The notes: generated by a model from the sequence alone, not told the origin. DNA of 64,000 nt from Nitrospirota bacterium (GCA_015233895.1 JADFXG010000006.1:62001-126000), one strand, 5' to 3'. Shown: positions 37,468 to 46,517, counted from the first letter of the stretch. Translations and numbers: made by a program.

Positions 37468-38394
37468 CTAAGTTATTGATTTTACAAGATTTTTAACTGC
37501 ATTGACAGATTTCATAAAAGCGTTCTTTTCATCCTCGTTAAGGTTAATTTCGATAATTGCTTCTACTCCGTTTTTACCCAGCACTGCAGGAACTCCGGCA
37601 TACACGTGATCTACCCCGTATTGTCCCTCAAGACAGCATGAAACAGGAAGCACCTTTCTTTCATCCAGTAGAATTGATTTAACCATTTCATAAATTGATG
37701 CGGCAGGCGCATAGTAGGCGCTTCCGGTCTTAAGCAGCGCCACGATTTCAGCCCCGCCATTTCGGGTTCGTTCTACAATTGCGTCAATTTTTTCTTTAGA
37801 TAATAATTCCGTAACCGGTATTCCCCTTACTGTGCTAAATCTGGGAAGCGGCACCATCTGATCCCCATGGCCACCCATTAGCATAGAGCTTATAACCTCA
37901 GGCGATACTTTAAGTTCTGCAGCAACAAACGAGCAAAACCTCGCTGCATCTAAAACCCCTCCCATGCCCATTACCCGATTAGAGTTAAAACCGGTTGTCT
38001 TAAGCACAAGGTGCGCCATCACGTCCATCGGGTTTGTTACCACGATAACGACAGAGTCCGGCGCATGTTTTAAAATCTCTGCGGCAGCGCCGCTTATGAT
38101 TCCGGCATTAATTTTAAGCAGATCATCTCTGGACATGCCTGGTTTTCTGGCCATTCCGGCTGTTACAACTATGACGTCAGAGCCTCTAATTGCCGCATAA
38201 TCATTTGTGCCAATAATAGTGGCTGAGGAATTCCAAAGCGGACAGGCCTCAGCAATATCAAGGGCTTTCCCTTGCGGCATTCCGTCAACAATATCAAAGA
38301 GCACTACATCACAAAGCCCTCCCATAGCAAGCAACTGAGCCGATGTTGCCCCAACATTACCGGCACCTATTACGGATACTTTTTGTTTTTTCAT
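37468..38394 (-). CDS. mdh: Malate dehydrogenase, LDH-like type
   Basis: A 308-residue NAD-dependent malate dehydrogenase of the lactate dehydrogenase-like class. The Rossmann motif VIGAGNVGAT and the acidic FDIVDG favour NAD. The substrate arginines lie in ARKPGMSRDDLL and GVLDAARF, and the catalytic His in MGGHGDQMVPL. It interconverts malate and oxaloacetate in the TCA cycle. The ATG overlaps the stop of the upstream DedA-like gene by 4 bases. Presence of this class is usual in Nitrospirota and related anaerobes. Confidence 0.96.
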   Translation of the reverse strand: MKKQKVSVIGAGNVGATSAQLLAMGGLCDVVLFDIVDGMPQGKALDIAEACPLWNSSATIIGTNDYAAIRGSDVIVVTAGMARKPGMSRDDLLKINAGIISGAAAEILKHAPDSVVIVVTNPMDVMAHLVLKTTGFNSNRVMGMGGVLDAARFCSFVAAELKVSPEVISSMLMGGHGDQMVPLPRFSTVRGIPVTELLSKEKIDAIVERTRNGGAEIVALLKTGSAYYAPAASIYEMVKSILLDERKVLPVSCCLEGQYGVDHVYAGVPAVLGKNGVEAIIEINLNEDEKNAFMKSVNAVKNLVKSIT

Positions 38395-38978
38395 CTTTTC
38401 ACCAACTTTATTATTAAAATTACGATTAGTGCGGCTATTATAACTGAAACCCCTATGATATGAAAAGACTTCTCAATTCTGGATTTAATCCCGGGGCCAA
38501 AATAATAAAATGGTGCAACAAGAATAAAAAACTTTGCGCTTCTGCCTAAAATGGACGCTATTGTAAAAACAAGGATGTCGCCTCTGAAAAATCCGGCAGC
38601 TATGGTAAAAATTTTGTAAGGGACAGGGGTCAGAGCCGCCATAAAAATCACCCAGGCCTCATGGTTGTGATACGTAAGGCGCACTGATTCAAACTTCTCA
38701 TGTGTCATGTAATGGAAAACAATTTTCTGTCCGATACTCCAAAACTCAAGCCCAATAAGATAACCAAAGAGCCCTCCAAGCACAGACGATATTGAGCAGA
38801 CAAAAGCATAGTAAAATGCTTTTTTGTGGCGGGAAAGGCACAGTGGAAAAAGGATAACCTCCGGCATAATCGGTAAAAACGCGGATTCGGCAAAAGACAG
38901 GATAAACAGCGCAGGCACTGCGTATGAGGTGTAAGCCCAGTGCAGAACCCAATCATAGAATTTCTTTAAAAACTTCAA
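38391..38978 (-). CDS. DedA/YqaA-type VTT-domain membrane protein
   Basis: A 195-residue inner-membrane protein with about five helices and the VTT (SNARE-associated) core: a first helix with FAESAFLPIMPEVILFP, GGLFGYLIG and the proline-containing TPVPYKIFTIAAGFF segment. YqaA/DedA proteins are linked to membrane homeostasis and undecaprenyl-phosphate or phospholipid flipping. It starts at TTG 38978, only 2 bases after the upstream gene, and overlaps mdh by 4 bases, so expression is coupled on both sides. Confidence 0.88.
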   Translation of the reverse strand: MKFLKKFYDWVLHWAYTSYAVPALFILSFAESAFLPIMPEVILFPLCLSRHKKAFYYAFVCSISSVLGGLFGYLIGLEFWSIGQKIVFHYMTHEKFESVRLTYHNHEAWVIFMAALTPVPYKIFTIAAGFFRGDILVFTIASILGRSAKFFILVAPFYYFGPGIKSRIEKSFHIIGVSVIIAALIVILIIKLVKR

Positions 38979-38980
38979 AA

Positions 38981-39358
38981 TTAGTTTAAATTAGAGACTG
39001 TTACTTTAATAACATCTTTAAGTTTTTTAAGCGGTACTGGGTCATCAATAAGCTTTCCAACCGGATTAACCGATGACGCCGCTCTGGGTTCATCGCCAAC
39101 ACTAACAGGAGTGGGGCCAAAGAATATGCACAGTGCGCTGCCCACAGGCCACACAGCAAGCTCTCCAATTTCCATGACGACCTTTGCGCCCGATTCCTGC
39201 TCCACCCTGATGCCGCAATCCCCGTAGTACTCGTCCCCCCACCGGCTCATAGAAAATTGAAGCGGCAGCAAGGATTTTAATTTTTTTGCCGTCTCGGTGT
39301 CATTAAGCTCTGCCGTTAGTACCAAATCGCCTGTTGTTATCAATATCTTATCTGACAT
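38981..39358 (-). CDS. Cyclophilin-like fold protein (TM1367/PF04126 type)
   Basis: A 125-residue soluble protein. It fits the small cyclophilin-like family typified by TM1367: ELNDTETAKKLKSLLP, SRWGDEYYGDC, GELAVWPVGSALCIFFGPTP, and a C-terminal PVGKLIDDP. Members share the cyclophilin barrel but lack the proline-isomerase site, and their function is unknown. GGAGC upstream of ATG 39358 is a modest ribosome site. It appears to be the first gene of the run leading to mdh and ndk. Confidence 0.8.
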   Translation of the reverse strand: MSDKILITTGDLVLTAELNDTETAKKLKSLLPLQFSMSRWGDEYYGDCGIRVEQESGAKVVMEIGELAVWPVGSALCIFFGPTPVSVGDEPRAASSVNPVGKLIDDPVPLKKLKDVIKVTVSNLN

Positions 39359-39817
39359 ATCTTCATGCTCCTATTTAAGTGGTTTTTCAAAATTAACCCC
39401 TGCTGTAGATATTAAGATATCATGGCACGTCTTGTCAAAAATAAGTAGATTCAAAAAGGTAAATTAAGTAAGGGAAAGGCACTGCCTTTCCCTTAAACCC
39501 TATCCGCACGGGGAAATGATTTCCCCGTGACCCCTCGGTTTTCAGTTAACGATTAAGAGGTTTTATTTTAATGTTGTTTCATTGTCTTTGTTGGTAAAGA
39601 ATTTTTTAACCGGCGTTCCGCCGCTTAAAAAGTCTTAATACGAGCTCTGCCCGCACAACATATGAGCAGATTAAAAGATTTAAACGCTTTAAAGTTAACT
39701 CCACTAAACTGTTTCTTTCAGCTAAGGATATATTAAAAGAACTGGATTACTGCTCTACATCGGGTCACTGATCCCTGAGAATGACAAAGAAGTGGATGTT
39801 TTTTCTGTCATTCTCTT
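39359..39817. other. 459-base gap without a gene
   Basis: Apart from the two palindromes at 39470-39529, the stretch holds no start-codon ORF I can support. A short open frame reads through 39590-39771 on the plus strand (VNSTKLFLSAKDILKEL within it) but has no start codon and no family I recognise; it may be a gene remnant. The region marks the left border of a decayed accessory patch. Confidence 0.5.
39470..39529. repeat. Two adjacent perfect palindromes
   Basis: AAGGGAAAGGC (39470-39480) pairs with 39484-39494 around a 3-base loop, and CACGGGGAAAT (39507-39517) pairs with 39519-39529 around one base. Together they look like a dispersed repeat pair or terminator remnant. Neither is followed by a T-run on either strand. 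Confidence 0.7.
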
Positions 39818-40210
39818 TTAAGCCATTCCCTTGCTTTCATGATATTTTTCATAGATAACCTTCCCATTTTTATCTGCCTCATAGTAAATCAGATATGGGT
39901 CATCTTTAAGCTCAGCAAATCTGTCAAGGTCTAATGCTAAAACATCAACAGGAGCTCCGATATTTCTAAAATGCAGATATATATTTTGCACTAACTTTCT
40001 CTGGTTCTTTAGATTTTTCTTCAAAACAAGAAGATCATAATCACTACCAGCATTATTTGTGCCTGCGGTGTAAGAACCAAAAAGGATTATCTTGTCAGGT
40101 CTTGCCACCTGAACTATCGTCCTTACAGCATTTGCAAGCGGTGAGGGAATCCCTTCACTACATACCATCCCTTCAGTTTTGTCTAACCCTTTAATCATCT
40201 CAAAATCCAC
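39818..40210 (-). CDS. MNT-type minimal nucleotidyltransferase without HEPN partner
   Basis: A 130-residue protein with the MNT core: ILFGSYTAG, then SDYDLLVLKK giving the G-S and D-x-D catalytic residues, and VDVLALDLDRF with the third acidic position. In MntA/HepT systems the nucleotidyltransferase AMPylates and silences a HEPN RNase toxin. No HEPN gene lies on either side: downstream is the gene-free gap, upstream a pseudogene. It is therefore an orphan antitoxin or a free nucleotidyltransferase. All visible catalytic residues are present. Confidence 0.85.
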   Translation of the reverse strand: MDFEMIKGLDKTEGMVCSEGIPSPLANAVRTIVQVARPDKIILFGSYTAGTNNAGSDYDLLVLKKNLKNQRKLVQNIYLHFRNIGAPVDVLALDLDRFAELKDDPYLIYYEADKNGKVIYEKYHESKGMA

Positions 40211-40290
40211 TCAGCTCTAATCATGATTTAGTATAACAGTTCGGAATTAAAATGACACATCAAAAATCACCGATAACCTGGAATAGTACT

Positions 40291-41160
40291 CTAACTCCTG
40301 CGTTCCTTACCAACCTTCTGTAAAACATCGGGACACTTCTTTCCCATATTTTTTATTATTTCATTAGCTACGGTTCTATTATCATTGCTTCTAACCCACT
40401 CCATACCTTTCAACACAGCTTTTGACATTTGAGGACTTTCACACGCCATTTTGCTTCTCACATGTATAAACTCGGTCAAATTGTCGTTCTTTTGTAGTAA
40501 TGCGACAAGTTCGTTTTTATCTTTTTATTTAAATTTTGCACATCTTTATTTTGCGAGTTTAATATTGTTTTTAACAGATTCAAAAGATGAAGTACGTTCT
40601 ATTTTTGTCAGATTATCATAATCTAAATTGTTTTCTATGTCTAAAAAACTAATGTTGTCATAATATATGCCTTTAAGAACAGTATATGTCAAATCTGCAC
40701 ATTTTACCGAAGCTCCTTTTAAATAAGCCCCTTGTAAGTTAGCACTGTAAAAATTTGCTCTCTCTAATTTTGCTTCTCTGAAATCAGCATTCAAAAACAC
40801 TGTTTTTGCGAAATCACCAAATCTTAAGTCTCGTCCCTTTAAATCAATCCCCTGGGAATAATCACGTTCGGCATCCTCTTTTGTCTTGTTATAGGAAAGA
40901 TAACGGACAATAATAGTGTCACTAACTTCTTTAAGAAGGAATTTTACTTCTGGTACTTCAAGATTGCGGTGGATTATCTTGCTTATTATAATATTATCAA
41001 GTGTTGTGTTATCAAATTTCTTTATCCTTATTTTTTTTATTGGCCCTATAGAAGTTAACGGAAATTTCTCATGGGACTGTTCATTTTCGTTTTCAGGGTT
41101 TTCCGCCCATTTATAAACTTTTTTAGCGTGAAAGAAAATATTTAATAAGATTAATAATTT
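40291..41160 (-). pseudogene. Pentapeptide-repeat protein gene, start lost and two in-frame stops
   Basis: One continuous reading frame runs from 41160 to 40291 with stops only at 40546-40548 and 40525-40527. It has no ATG, GTG or TTG before the pentapeptide core, so the 5' end is missing. The visible product has an N-terminal charged region, then GIDLKGRDLRFGDF and pentapeptides such as NADFREAKLERANFYSANLQGAYLKGA, then a C-terminal tail (LTEFIHVRSKMACESPQ) that continues in the same frame beyond both stops. An internal GTG at 40800 could give an 84-residue piece. The upstream border abuts a truncated YoeB-like toxin, so a deletion probably joined them. Confidence 0.75.
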
Positions 41161-41227
41161 TTAAAACTTTTTTCTTGTCTTCTTTTACCCACCACTCTAA
41201 GTCCTCAAGCGCATGAGGGTCAAACAC
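41123..41227 (-). pseudogene. Truncated YoeB/Txe-like toxin
   Basis: The frame starts at GTG 41227, overlapping the antitoxin stop by 8 bases as in intact pairs. It reads FDPHALEDLEWWVKEDKK and KVLKIINLIK, the N-terminal part of Txe/YoeB-type ribosome-dependent mRNA interferases, then enters foreign sequence and stops at 41123-41125 after 34 codons. The catalytic C-terminal half of about 50 residues is absent, so no active toxin is expected. Confidence 0.75.
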
Positions 41228-41429
41228 CAAGCTTCTCAAAAACAACCTCTACAGGAATACTCTCAATGCGTTCCCTTGACTTTTTAAGCCTTTCCCGCAT
41301 GGTATTGCTCTTTAGAAGATAGGCTGTCTCCTTTTCAGATTCAATCTCACGCCATAAATCTATAGGAACTATGACCCCACTTACTTTTCCTGTTTTGTCT
41401 GATATGTACTGAATATCCGCATCGTTCAT
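41220..41429 (-). CDS. Phd/YefM-type antitoxin of a broken toxin-antitoxin pair
   Basis: A 69-residue protein with a short N-terminal beta region (DIQYISDKTGKVSGVIVPIDLW) and a helical C-terminus (EKETAYLLKSNTMRERLKK), the layout of Phd/YefM-like antitoxins paired with Txe/YoeB toxins. The toxin gene starting inside its last codons is truncated, so the antitoxin is probably an orphan. ATG 41429 follows GAGGAG closely. It may still bind its own promoter or neutralise homologous toxins elsewhere. Confidence 0.8.
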   Translation of the reverse strand: MNDADIQYISDKTGKVSGVIVPIDLWREIESEKETAYLLKSNTMRERLKKSRERIESIPVEVVFEKLGV

Positions 41430-41576
41430 ACAAACTCCTCTATTCTGATATTGTTTATATTATAACAAAAAAGCTATATTACAGATTGTTCAAACGATAG
41501 AGTATTTTTTTTTATAATCATTTATAATATTAAGAATAATGATTTCACAATATTTATCTGAAGTGAGACTTACTGA

Positions 41577-41906
41577 TTGAAAACAATAATACTTCTGACA
41601 GTATCGAACGTATTTATGACTTTTGCATGGTATGGTCATCTTAAGTACAGAGGAAGCCCGCTTTTTAAAGTTATCTTAATAAGTTGGTTTATTGCTTTTG
41701 TTGAGTATTGTTTTCAGGTGCCAGCTAACCGGATTGGATATGGACAGTACACTGGCGCACAACTTAAGACCATTCAAGAGGTGATAACTCTGGTGGTTTT
41801 TTGCGTTTTTTCCATTTTCTACCTGAAAGAAGACCTGAGGTGGAATTACATAGTGGGGTTTTTCTTCATACTGGCCGCAGTGTTTTTTGTTTTCAAGAAA
41901 TGGTAA
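41577..41906 (+). CDS. DMT-type small membrane protein (DUF486)
   Basis: A 109-residue protein with four hydrophobic helices, matching DUF486: a first helix ILLTVSNVFMTFAWYGHLKY, then WFIAFVEYCFQVPANRIGYG with the conserved QVPANR motif, and EDLRWNYIVGFFFILAAVFFVF at the end. It belongs to the drug/metabolite transporter-like small proteins; the substrate is unknown. The best start is TTG 41577, as no ATG is suitable. It converges with hemW, with a weak 7-base-stem hairpin (41920-41942) between the two stops. Confidence 0.88.
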   Translation: MKTIILLTVSNVFMTFAWYGHLKYRGSPLFKVILISWFIAFVEYCFQVPANRIGYGQYTGAQLKTIQEVITLVVFCVFSIFYLKEDLRWNYIVGFFFILAAVFFVFKKW

Positions 41907-41942
41907 ACAACTTTTCTCGTTAACCTGTCGTTTTAAGGTTAA

Positions 41943-43067
41943 TTAATATTCAGTCAACTGTCCGATACAAAAATTACTCACTAAAAACCCTTTCTCTGTC
42001 AGCGTTATTATATTACCGTTGATTTCAATGAGTCCGGCGTTTAATAATTCTACCGCAACTTTGGGAATGTTTTCAAAATGTACTCCGTAAGTGGTTCGCA
42101 GTCCCAAAAAAATTCTCTCTCTTTCCGCCTCACTTTCTGTCACTATAAGCTCATCTACAATTGGCAGTGTTCCGTTACTAATAGCCTCAGTGTAAGAGTT
42201 TATGTTTGCAGCATTTGAATATCTTTTAATTACGCCATCTGCTGCAATGTGCGAATGTGCAGCGGCTCCAAATCCGGTATAAAACCCACGTCTCCAGTAG
42301 TTTAAATTATGCTGACACTGCCTGTCTCTGAGCGCATAGTTGGATATTTCATAATGGCTGTATCCCGCTTTTTTAAGCGTTTTAATTAAAAACTCATACA
42401 TCTCTATTGTAGTGTCTTCATCTGTAATCTGTATCTTTCCGGCTTTGATATCCTCCCATAGCGGCGTGTGCTCCTCCGGAGTCAGCTCATAAGCCGATAT
42501 GTGGGCGGGATTATAGCTTAGTGCTTCTTTTACCGTATCCTGCCATACAGCCATACTTTGCCCCGGAATTGCATACATTAAATCCAGCGAAAAATTCGGA
42601 TAAATTGCGCTAACCCTGCGGATTGCCTCCCGTGCATCAGCTGCGCTATGAAGTCTGCCCAATGATTTTAATACATCATCACAGAATGATTGAACTCCAA
42701 GGCTTATCCTGTTTACTCCGAGTTGTCTCAGCAAAAGTAGATTGTCATAATCGCCTTGAATAGTTACCGGATTTGCCTCAACTGTGATTTCAGCATCGGG
42801 ATGTATTTCGAAATTATCATAAAACGTACGTATAACGGCTGAGAATGATTCGTTTGATAAAACTGTCGGCGTGCCTCCGCCAAAATAGAGTGTGCGGATC
42901 TGTGTTATTTCACCACGGCGCATATGTATTTCCCGTATCAGCGCATTAATATATAACCGTTCTGATTCTACGTTTTGAGGAATCGAATAAAAATCGCAGT
43001 ACCGGCATTTTCTGAGACAAAAAGGAATATGTACATATATGAAGCTCTCTTTGGTTTCCATAAGCAT
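41943..43067 (-). CDS. hemW: Radical SAM heme chaperone HemW
   Basis: A 374-residue radical SAM protein. The cluster motif CLRKCRYCDF gives C-x3-C-x2-C, following YVHIPF as in HemW/HemN-type proteins; FGGGTPTVL is the SAM-binding glycine stretch, and the HemN_C domain is at the end. It lacks the extra N-terminal cysteine region of true coproporphyrinogen dehydrogenases, which favours HemW, the heme-delivery chaperone. ATG 43067 and ATG 43061 are both possible starts, without a strong ribosome site. The PQQ-propeller gene ends 11 bases upstream on the same strand. Confidence 0.92.
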   Translation of the reverse strand: MLMETKESFIYVHIPFCLRKCRYCDFYSIPQNVESERLYINALIREIHMRRGEITQIRTLYFGGGTPTVLSNESFSAVIRTFYDNFEIHPDAEITVEANPVTIQGDYDNLLLLRQLGVNRISLGVQSFCDDVLKSLGRLHSAADAREAIRRVSAIYPNFSLDLMYAIPGQSMAVWQDTVKEALSYNPAHISAYELTPEEHTPLWEDIKAGKIQITDEDTTIEMYEFLIKTLKKAGYSHYEISNYALRDRQCQHNLNYWRRGFYTGFGAAAHSHIAADGVIKRYSNAANINSYTEAISNGTLPIVDELIVTESEAERERIFLGLRTTYGVHFENIPKVAVELLNAGLIEINGNIITLTEKGFLVSNFCIGQLTEY

Positions 43068-43078
43068 ATGTTACTTTA

Positions 43079-44785
43079 CTAAAATCCAAGTATTAATTTA
43101 TTTCCGCCAGGACCTATTGTGCTGTTATCCTCGCAAAGAAGTCCGGCTAAATTACGTCTGGGGCTTGTGGTTCCCTGAAAACAGCTTACAACCACAGTCT
43201 TACAATTTAATCCCGTCCCTGATGAGTAAAATGTAAGCATTCCACCGTAAGAAGTAGCGCTCCCAAGCTCTGATGACAGCCCTACGGTATCATTCCCAAA
43301 GTATATGTACTCACCGTTAAATGTCATCAATTTTGACATTTTAGCATAGAGCATAGTTGTGGGGAATTCCTTTAATGCGCCGGTTGGAGTTCCGTCAGAG
43401 TTTGCTCCCATCGCAAAATACAGTGCTGTAACATTATCTGTCGAAACATTAGATATCTCACAGTAGGTTACATTGTTTGTATTAGTGTGGAGATATGGCA
43501 GCGAATATGTGACTGTTGCTCTGCTGTTTGAAACTATTGTACCTGAGTTTACAGTTGTGGTTGTTGTGGAGGCAGTAGTTGTCGTTGAAGTACTGTTTGA
43601 CGATGAGTCTTTCACCGCATAAAGATATGTATCGTCCGAGCTGAAATACAGTGTGCCGTCAGCTCCTATTGCCGGACAGTTTTCCACAATGCTTGCTGAC
43701 GTTGAATAGATCCAACGAAGAGTTCCGTCTGATTTAAGGGCATACATTTTTCCATCCACCGACCCCATATAAACAGTTGAGTCAGCGCCGATAACAGGAG
43801 CTGTCAGAACCCCATATTGCGGACCTGTAGGATCAATATTCGTCCCTGTCTGGTACGACCACAAGGTACTGCCAGTGCTGGCACTTAGTGCATAAATCTT
43901 ACCATCTACCCCTGTACCCGTATAAATAATGCCCGATGAGGAAAGGGCTGGTGTTAAATACTCTGCAGTACCATCAGCCGATTGCCACAACTGTGTCCCA
44001 TCTGGTTGAAACGCATGAACCCGCTTATTGCCGCAAACATAGATAGTCCCGTCTTGTCCAACCACAGCGCCACTGGCTCTGACAGGATCTATGTTTTTAC
44101 TCCATTTGAGAGTGCCGCTTGCGGAGTTCAACGCATAAAGAGTCCCATCAGTTTGATCGTGTGGGTCTCCGGCTCCCACATACACACTAAGTCCGTCGGG
44201 GCTTAATGTAGGGGAGGCAAGTGGAGCTATGGAGCCAGAGGTCTTATATTTCCACTTAAGGGTACCGTCGGGATTCACAGCATAGACATATGTATCCCGC
44301 GAACCGATGTACAAGGTGCCATCGCCTCCTATGCAAGGTTCCCCATAAATATTTTCTGTTGCCTCGGAAAAAGTCCACTTTGAACTACCGGCAGATGTAA
44401 AAGCGTAAAGAGTTGTTCCCCCAACGGCATATACAGTGCCATCAGTGGCAACTGCAGTTGCTCCGTCACCACTTAGAGTAGCGCTCCATATCAGCTGCCC
44501 TGTTTCTGTACTCAGTGCAAGTAATTGATTATTAGCAAAATTAGCATATATTGTTTGTCCATCATTGCTTATGCTTGGAGTGTTGGGCGACATGCTTGTA
44601 TTAGAACCGCTGGTACTTCTGTAACTCCATTTCAAAGTATTTGTTTGCGGTCCGTTATAAGCACTCTGCCCTGTATGCTGTGCATCGTGATGAAACATAG
44701 GCCATGGGCTTACTGAACCACTATATGTTACTTCTGCATAAAAGATACATAGACAGCATAAAAAAGATACTAATTTAGATTTCAT
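43079..44785 (-). CDS. Exported PQQ-like beta-propeller protein
   Basis: A 568-residue protein with a signal peptide (LVSFLCCLCIFYAEVTYSG), then WPMFHHDAQHTGQS, a standard opening of PQQ-propeller proteins. About seven to eight blade repeats follow (approximately 50-395), each with G-x-(I/V)-Y and ALN/ALS-x-x-(T/S)-G-x-(L/K)-W-type elements. A Ser/Thr-rich linker (STTTTASTTTTT) leads to a 140-residue C-terminal domain of unknown type. Nothing indicates bound PQQ or an enzyme site, so it may be a scaffold or surface protein. GGGGGG upstream of ATG 44785 serves as ribosome site. It lies 11 bases from hemW but probably has no functional link. Confidence 0.88.
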   Translation of the reverse strand: MKSKLVSFLCCLCIFYAEVTYSGSVSPWPMFHHDAQHTGQSAYNGPQTNTLKWSYRSTSGSNTSMSPNTPSISNDGQTIYANFANNQLLALSTETGQLIWSATLSGDGATAVATDGTVYAVGGTTLYAFTSAGSSKWTFSEATENIYGEPCIGGDGTLYIGSRDTYVYAVNPDGTLKWKYKTSGSIAPLASPTLSPDGLSVYVGAGDPHDQTDGTLYALNSASGTLKWSKNIDPVRASGAVVGQDGTIYVCGNKRVHAFQPDGTQLWQSADGTAEYLTPALSSSGIIYTGTGVDGKIYALSASTGSTLWSYQTGTNIDPTGPQYGVLTAPVIGADSTVYMGSVDGKMYALKSDGTLRWIYSTSASIVENCPAIGADGTLYFSSDDTYLYAVKDSSSNSTSTTTTASTTTTTVNSGTIVSNSRATVTYSLPYLHTNTNNVTYCEISNVSTDNVTALYFAMGANSDGTPTGALKEFPTTMLYAKMSKLMTFNGEYIYFGNDTVGLSSELGSATSYGGMLTFYSSGTGLNCKTVVVSCFQGTTSPRRNLAGLLCEDNSTIGPGGNKLILGF

Positions 44786-44928
44786 TTAATTGACCCCCCT
44801 TTAATATCCTGTTATCATTCTCATTTTGGTTAAACACTCCACCTTTCTGTTAAGTTGCCAAAAAAAACTTCCTCATGTTACAGTATATACCAAAAGTGTG
44901 GGCTAAAGAGCATATGAGGGACAAGAGT

Positions 44929-45339
44929 ATGGATTTCAAGTATATAGAGTATTCAGATTTTTTTTATCAGACCAATCATAAGACGGCAACCCCTCTTGAG
45001 CGTACCGGTAAATTTGTTCAGTTAACAAATGAAACCACCGAGTTTGTTGTCTTCTCTCCTAAAGACTATACCACCTACCATGCCGATATACTGGTGATTT
45101 TCTGTAAGCAGCAGGAAATTGCGCACACCCATAATGCGGCTGATAAGTATCTGGAAATTGCGGATACCGGTTGGAAAATCATAGGGGGCGGGTCGTGGAA
45201 AATAGATGAGAACGAAAAACTTCTTGTTCTTTGGGGTTTCTCCCAGGCGTATGGCAAATTTAACCCTGAGGGACTTAAAGAAAAACTCGCCACAGTCAAC
45301 GTCCTTACCGGCTTCACCATTCAAATAGATGGTAAGTGA
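44929..45339 (+). CDS. Janus/Ocnus family (PHPT1-like) phosphohistidine phosphatase homologue
   Basis: About 136 residues from ATG 44929, preceded by GAGGGACAAGA; ATG 44914 and 44875 are alternatives. It shares PHPT1 landmarks in order: YHADI with His51 at the catalytic-His position, IIGGGSWKI for the human LGGGR loop, and LWGFSQAYGKFNPEGL for the human GYSMAYGPA segment. PHPT1 removes phosphate from phosphohistidine in proteins. Bacterial members are poorly studied. The GGGR arginine is replaced by Ser-Trp, so activity is not certain. It is 17 bases before mltG and may be co-transcribed with mltG and ispG. Confidence 0.75.
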   Translation: MDFKYIEYSDFFYQTNHKTATPLERTGKFVQLTNETTEFVVFSPKDYTTYHADILVIFCKQQEIAHTHNAADKYLEIADTGWKIIGGGSWKIDENEKLLVLWGFSQAYGKFNPEGLKEKLATVNVLTGFTIQIDGK

Positions 45340-45356
45340 AGCAGGAGGCTAACACT

Positions 45357-46517
45357 ATGAAAAAGAAACTCATTATTTCAACTCTTGTAAGCGGGCTGCT
45401 TTTTTTTGCCTACTTTTACATCGAGCTGCGTATGCCTGTCAGGTTTGCAAAGGATGAGGTTGAGGTTTATATTGCAAAAGGGACATCCTTTAAAGGTGCT
45501 GTCAATAAACTTGTCAACGAAGGGGTTTTAAGAAGATTTTCGTTGATCTATTTTGCCGGTAAATTTAAGGGATTTGACCGGCGTATGAAGGTTGGTTTTT
45601 ATAAGTTTAAGAGCGGACAGTCTCCGCTTTCTATAATAGAGACGTTAGGGTTGGGAGATACGGTTAAAATAAAGGTCAGCGTGGTGCCGGGTGAGACTCT
45701 AAGAGATATAGCCCGTAAGTTTGGCGAGGTTAACAAAACCGAGGAAATAAAGGATAGCACAAAGCTGAGTGAGGATTTTTTAAAGCAGTCAAATGACACC
45801 GATCTTCTCAAAAGTTTAAATGTAAAAGCACCGTCTCTTGAAGGCTATCTGTATCCTGACACGTATGTGATAGAAAAGGGCATATCCTCAAAAGATGCGT
45901 TAAATACAATGGTAAGCAATCTGAGGAAACACTATCCACCGGACTTTAAGGAAAAAGCATCAGCCATTGGAATGACGGAAAATCAAGTTCTGACACTGGC
46001 CTCTATAATAGAGAAAGAGGCAAAACTTGACAGCGAGCGTTTTCAGATTTCAGCCGTCTATCAGAACAGGTTAAAGATGCAGATGCAACTACAAGCCGAC
46101 CCCACGGCCATCTACGGAGTGAAAAGTTACAAAGAGGGGGTAACTAAAAGCGATCTGAAAAATGTTACACCTTATAATACTTACAAAATTTACGGACTCC
46201 CTCCAGGACCAATAGCGATGCCCAATCAAAGATCAATACAGGCAGCCCTTGAGCCTGCCGATGTGCCATACTTATACTTTGTAGCCAAAGGAGACGGCTC
46301 TCACAGGTTTTCAGAGACTTATGAGGAACACCTGATAAATGTTGATAAATACAGAAACACAATTAATAAATCAGCTGCTGAAGCTACTCAGATAGAACCT
46401 GCTCCTGATACTAAAAAACAACAGCATATGAAAATTACAAAAAAACGAAAAACTGGTAAGGTTCACAGTAAGAAGAAGATAAGTAAAAAGTCAGCTCATA
46501 AACGGAAAAGACGATAA
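45357..46517 (+). CDS. mltG: Endolytic murein transglycosylase MltG
   Basis: About 386 residues. A membrane anchor is at about 5-22, then a LysM-like region (GTSFKGAVNKLVNEGVL) and the YceG/MltG catalytic domain: EGYLYPDTYVI, ASIIEKEA with the catalytic Glu, and YNTYKIYGLPPGPIAMP. It cleaves nascent peptidoglycan strands and helps set glycan length. GGAGG at 45344-45348 supports ATG 45357 over an in-frame GTG at 45336 that overlaps the previous gene. The last 30 residues are extremely Lys/Arg-rich, beyond the usual family end. The stop overlaps the ispG start by one base (TAATG). Confidence 0.95.
   Translation: MKKKLIISTLVSGLLFFAYFYIELRMPVRFAKDEVEVYIAKGTSFKGAVNKLVNEGVLRRFSLIYFAGKFKGFDRRMKVGFYKFKSGQSPLSIIETLGLGDTVKIKVSVVPGETLRDIARKFGEVNKTEEIKDSTKLSEDFLKQSNDTDLLKSLNVKAPSLEGYLYPDTYVIEKGISSKDALNTMVSNLRKHYPPDFKEKASAIGMTENQVLTLASIIEKEAKLDSERFQISAVYQNRLKMQMQLQADPTAIYGVKSYKEGVTKSDLKNVTPYNTYKIYGLPPGPIAMPNQRSIQAALEPADVPYLYFVAKGDGSHRFSETYEEHLINVDKYRNTINKSAAEATQIEPAPDTKKQQHMKITKKRKTGKVHSKKKISKKSAHKRKRR

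Noticed and set aside
39530-39817. HEPN toxin partner for the MNT nucleotidyltransferase
   Set aside because: No frame shows the HEPN R-x4-6-H motif or a helical hairpin; the only open frame is on the opposite strand and lacks a start.
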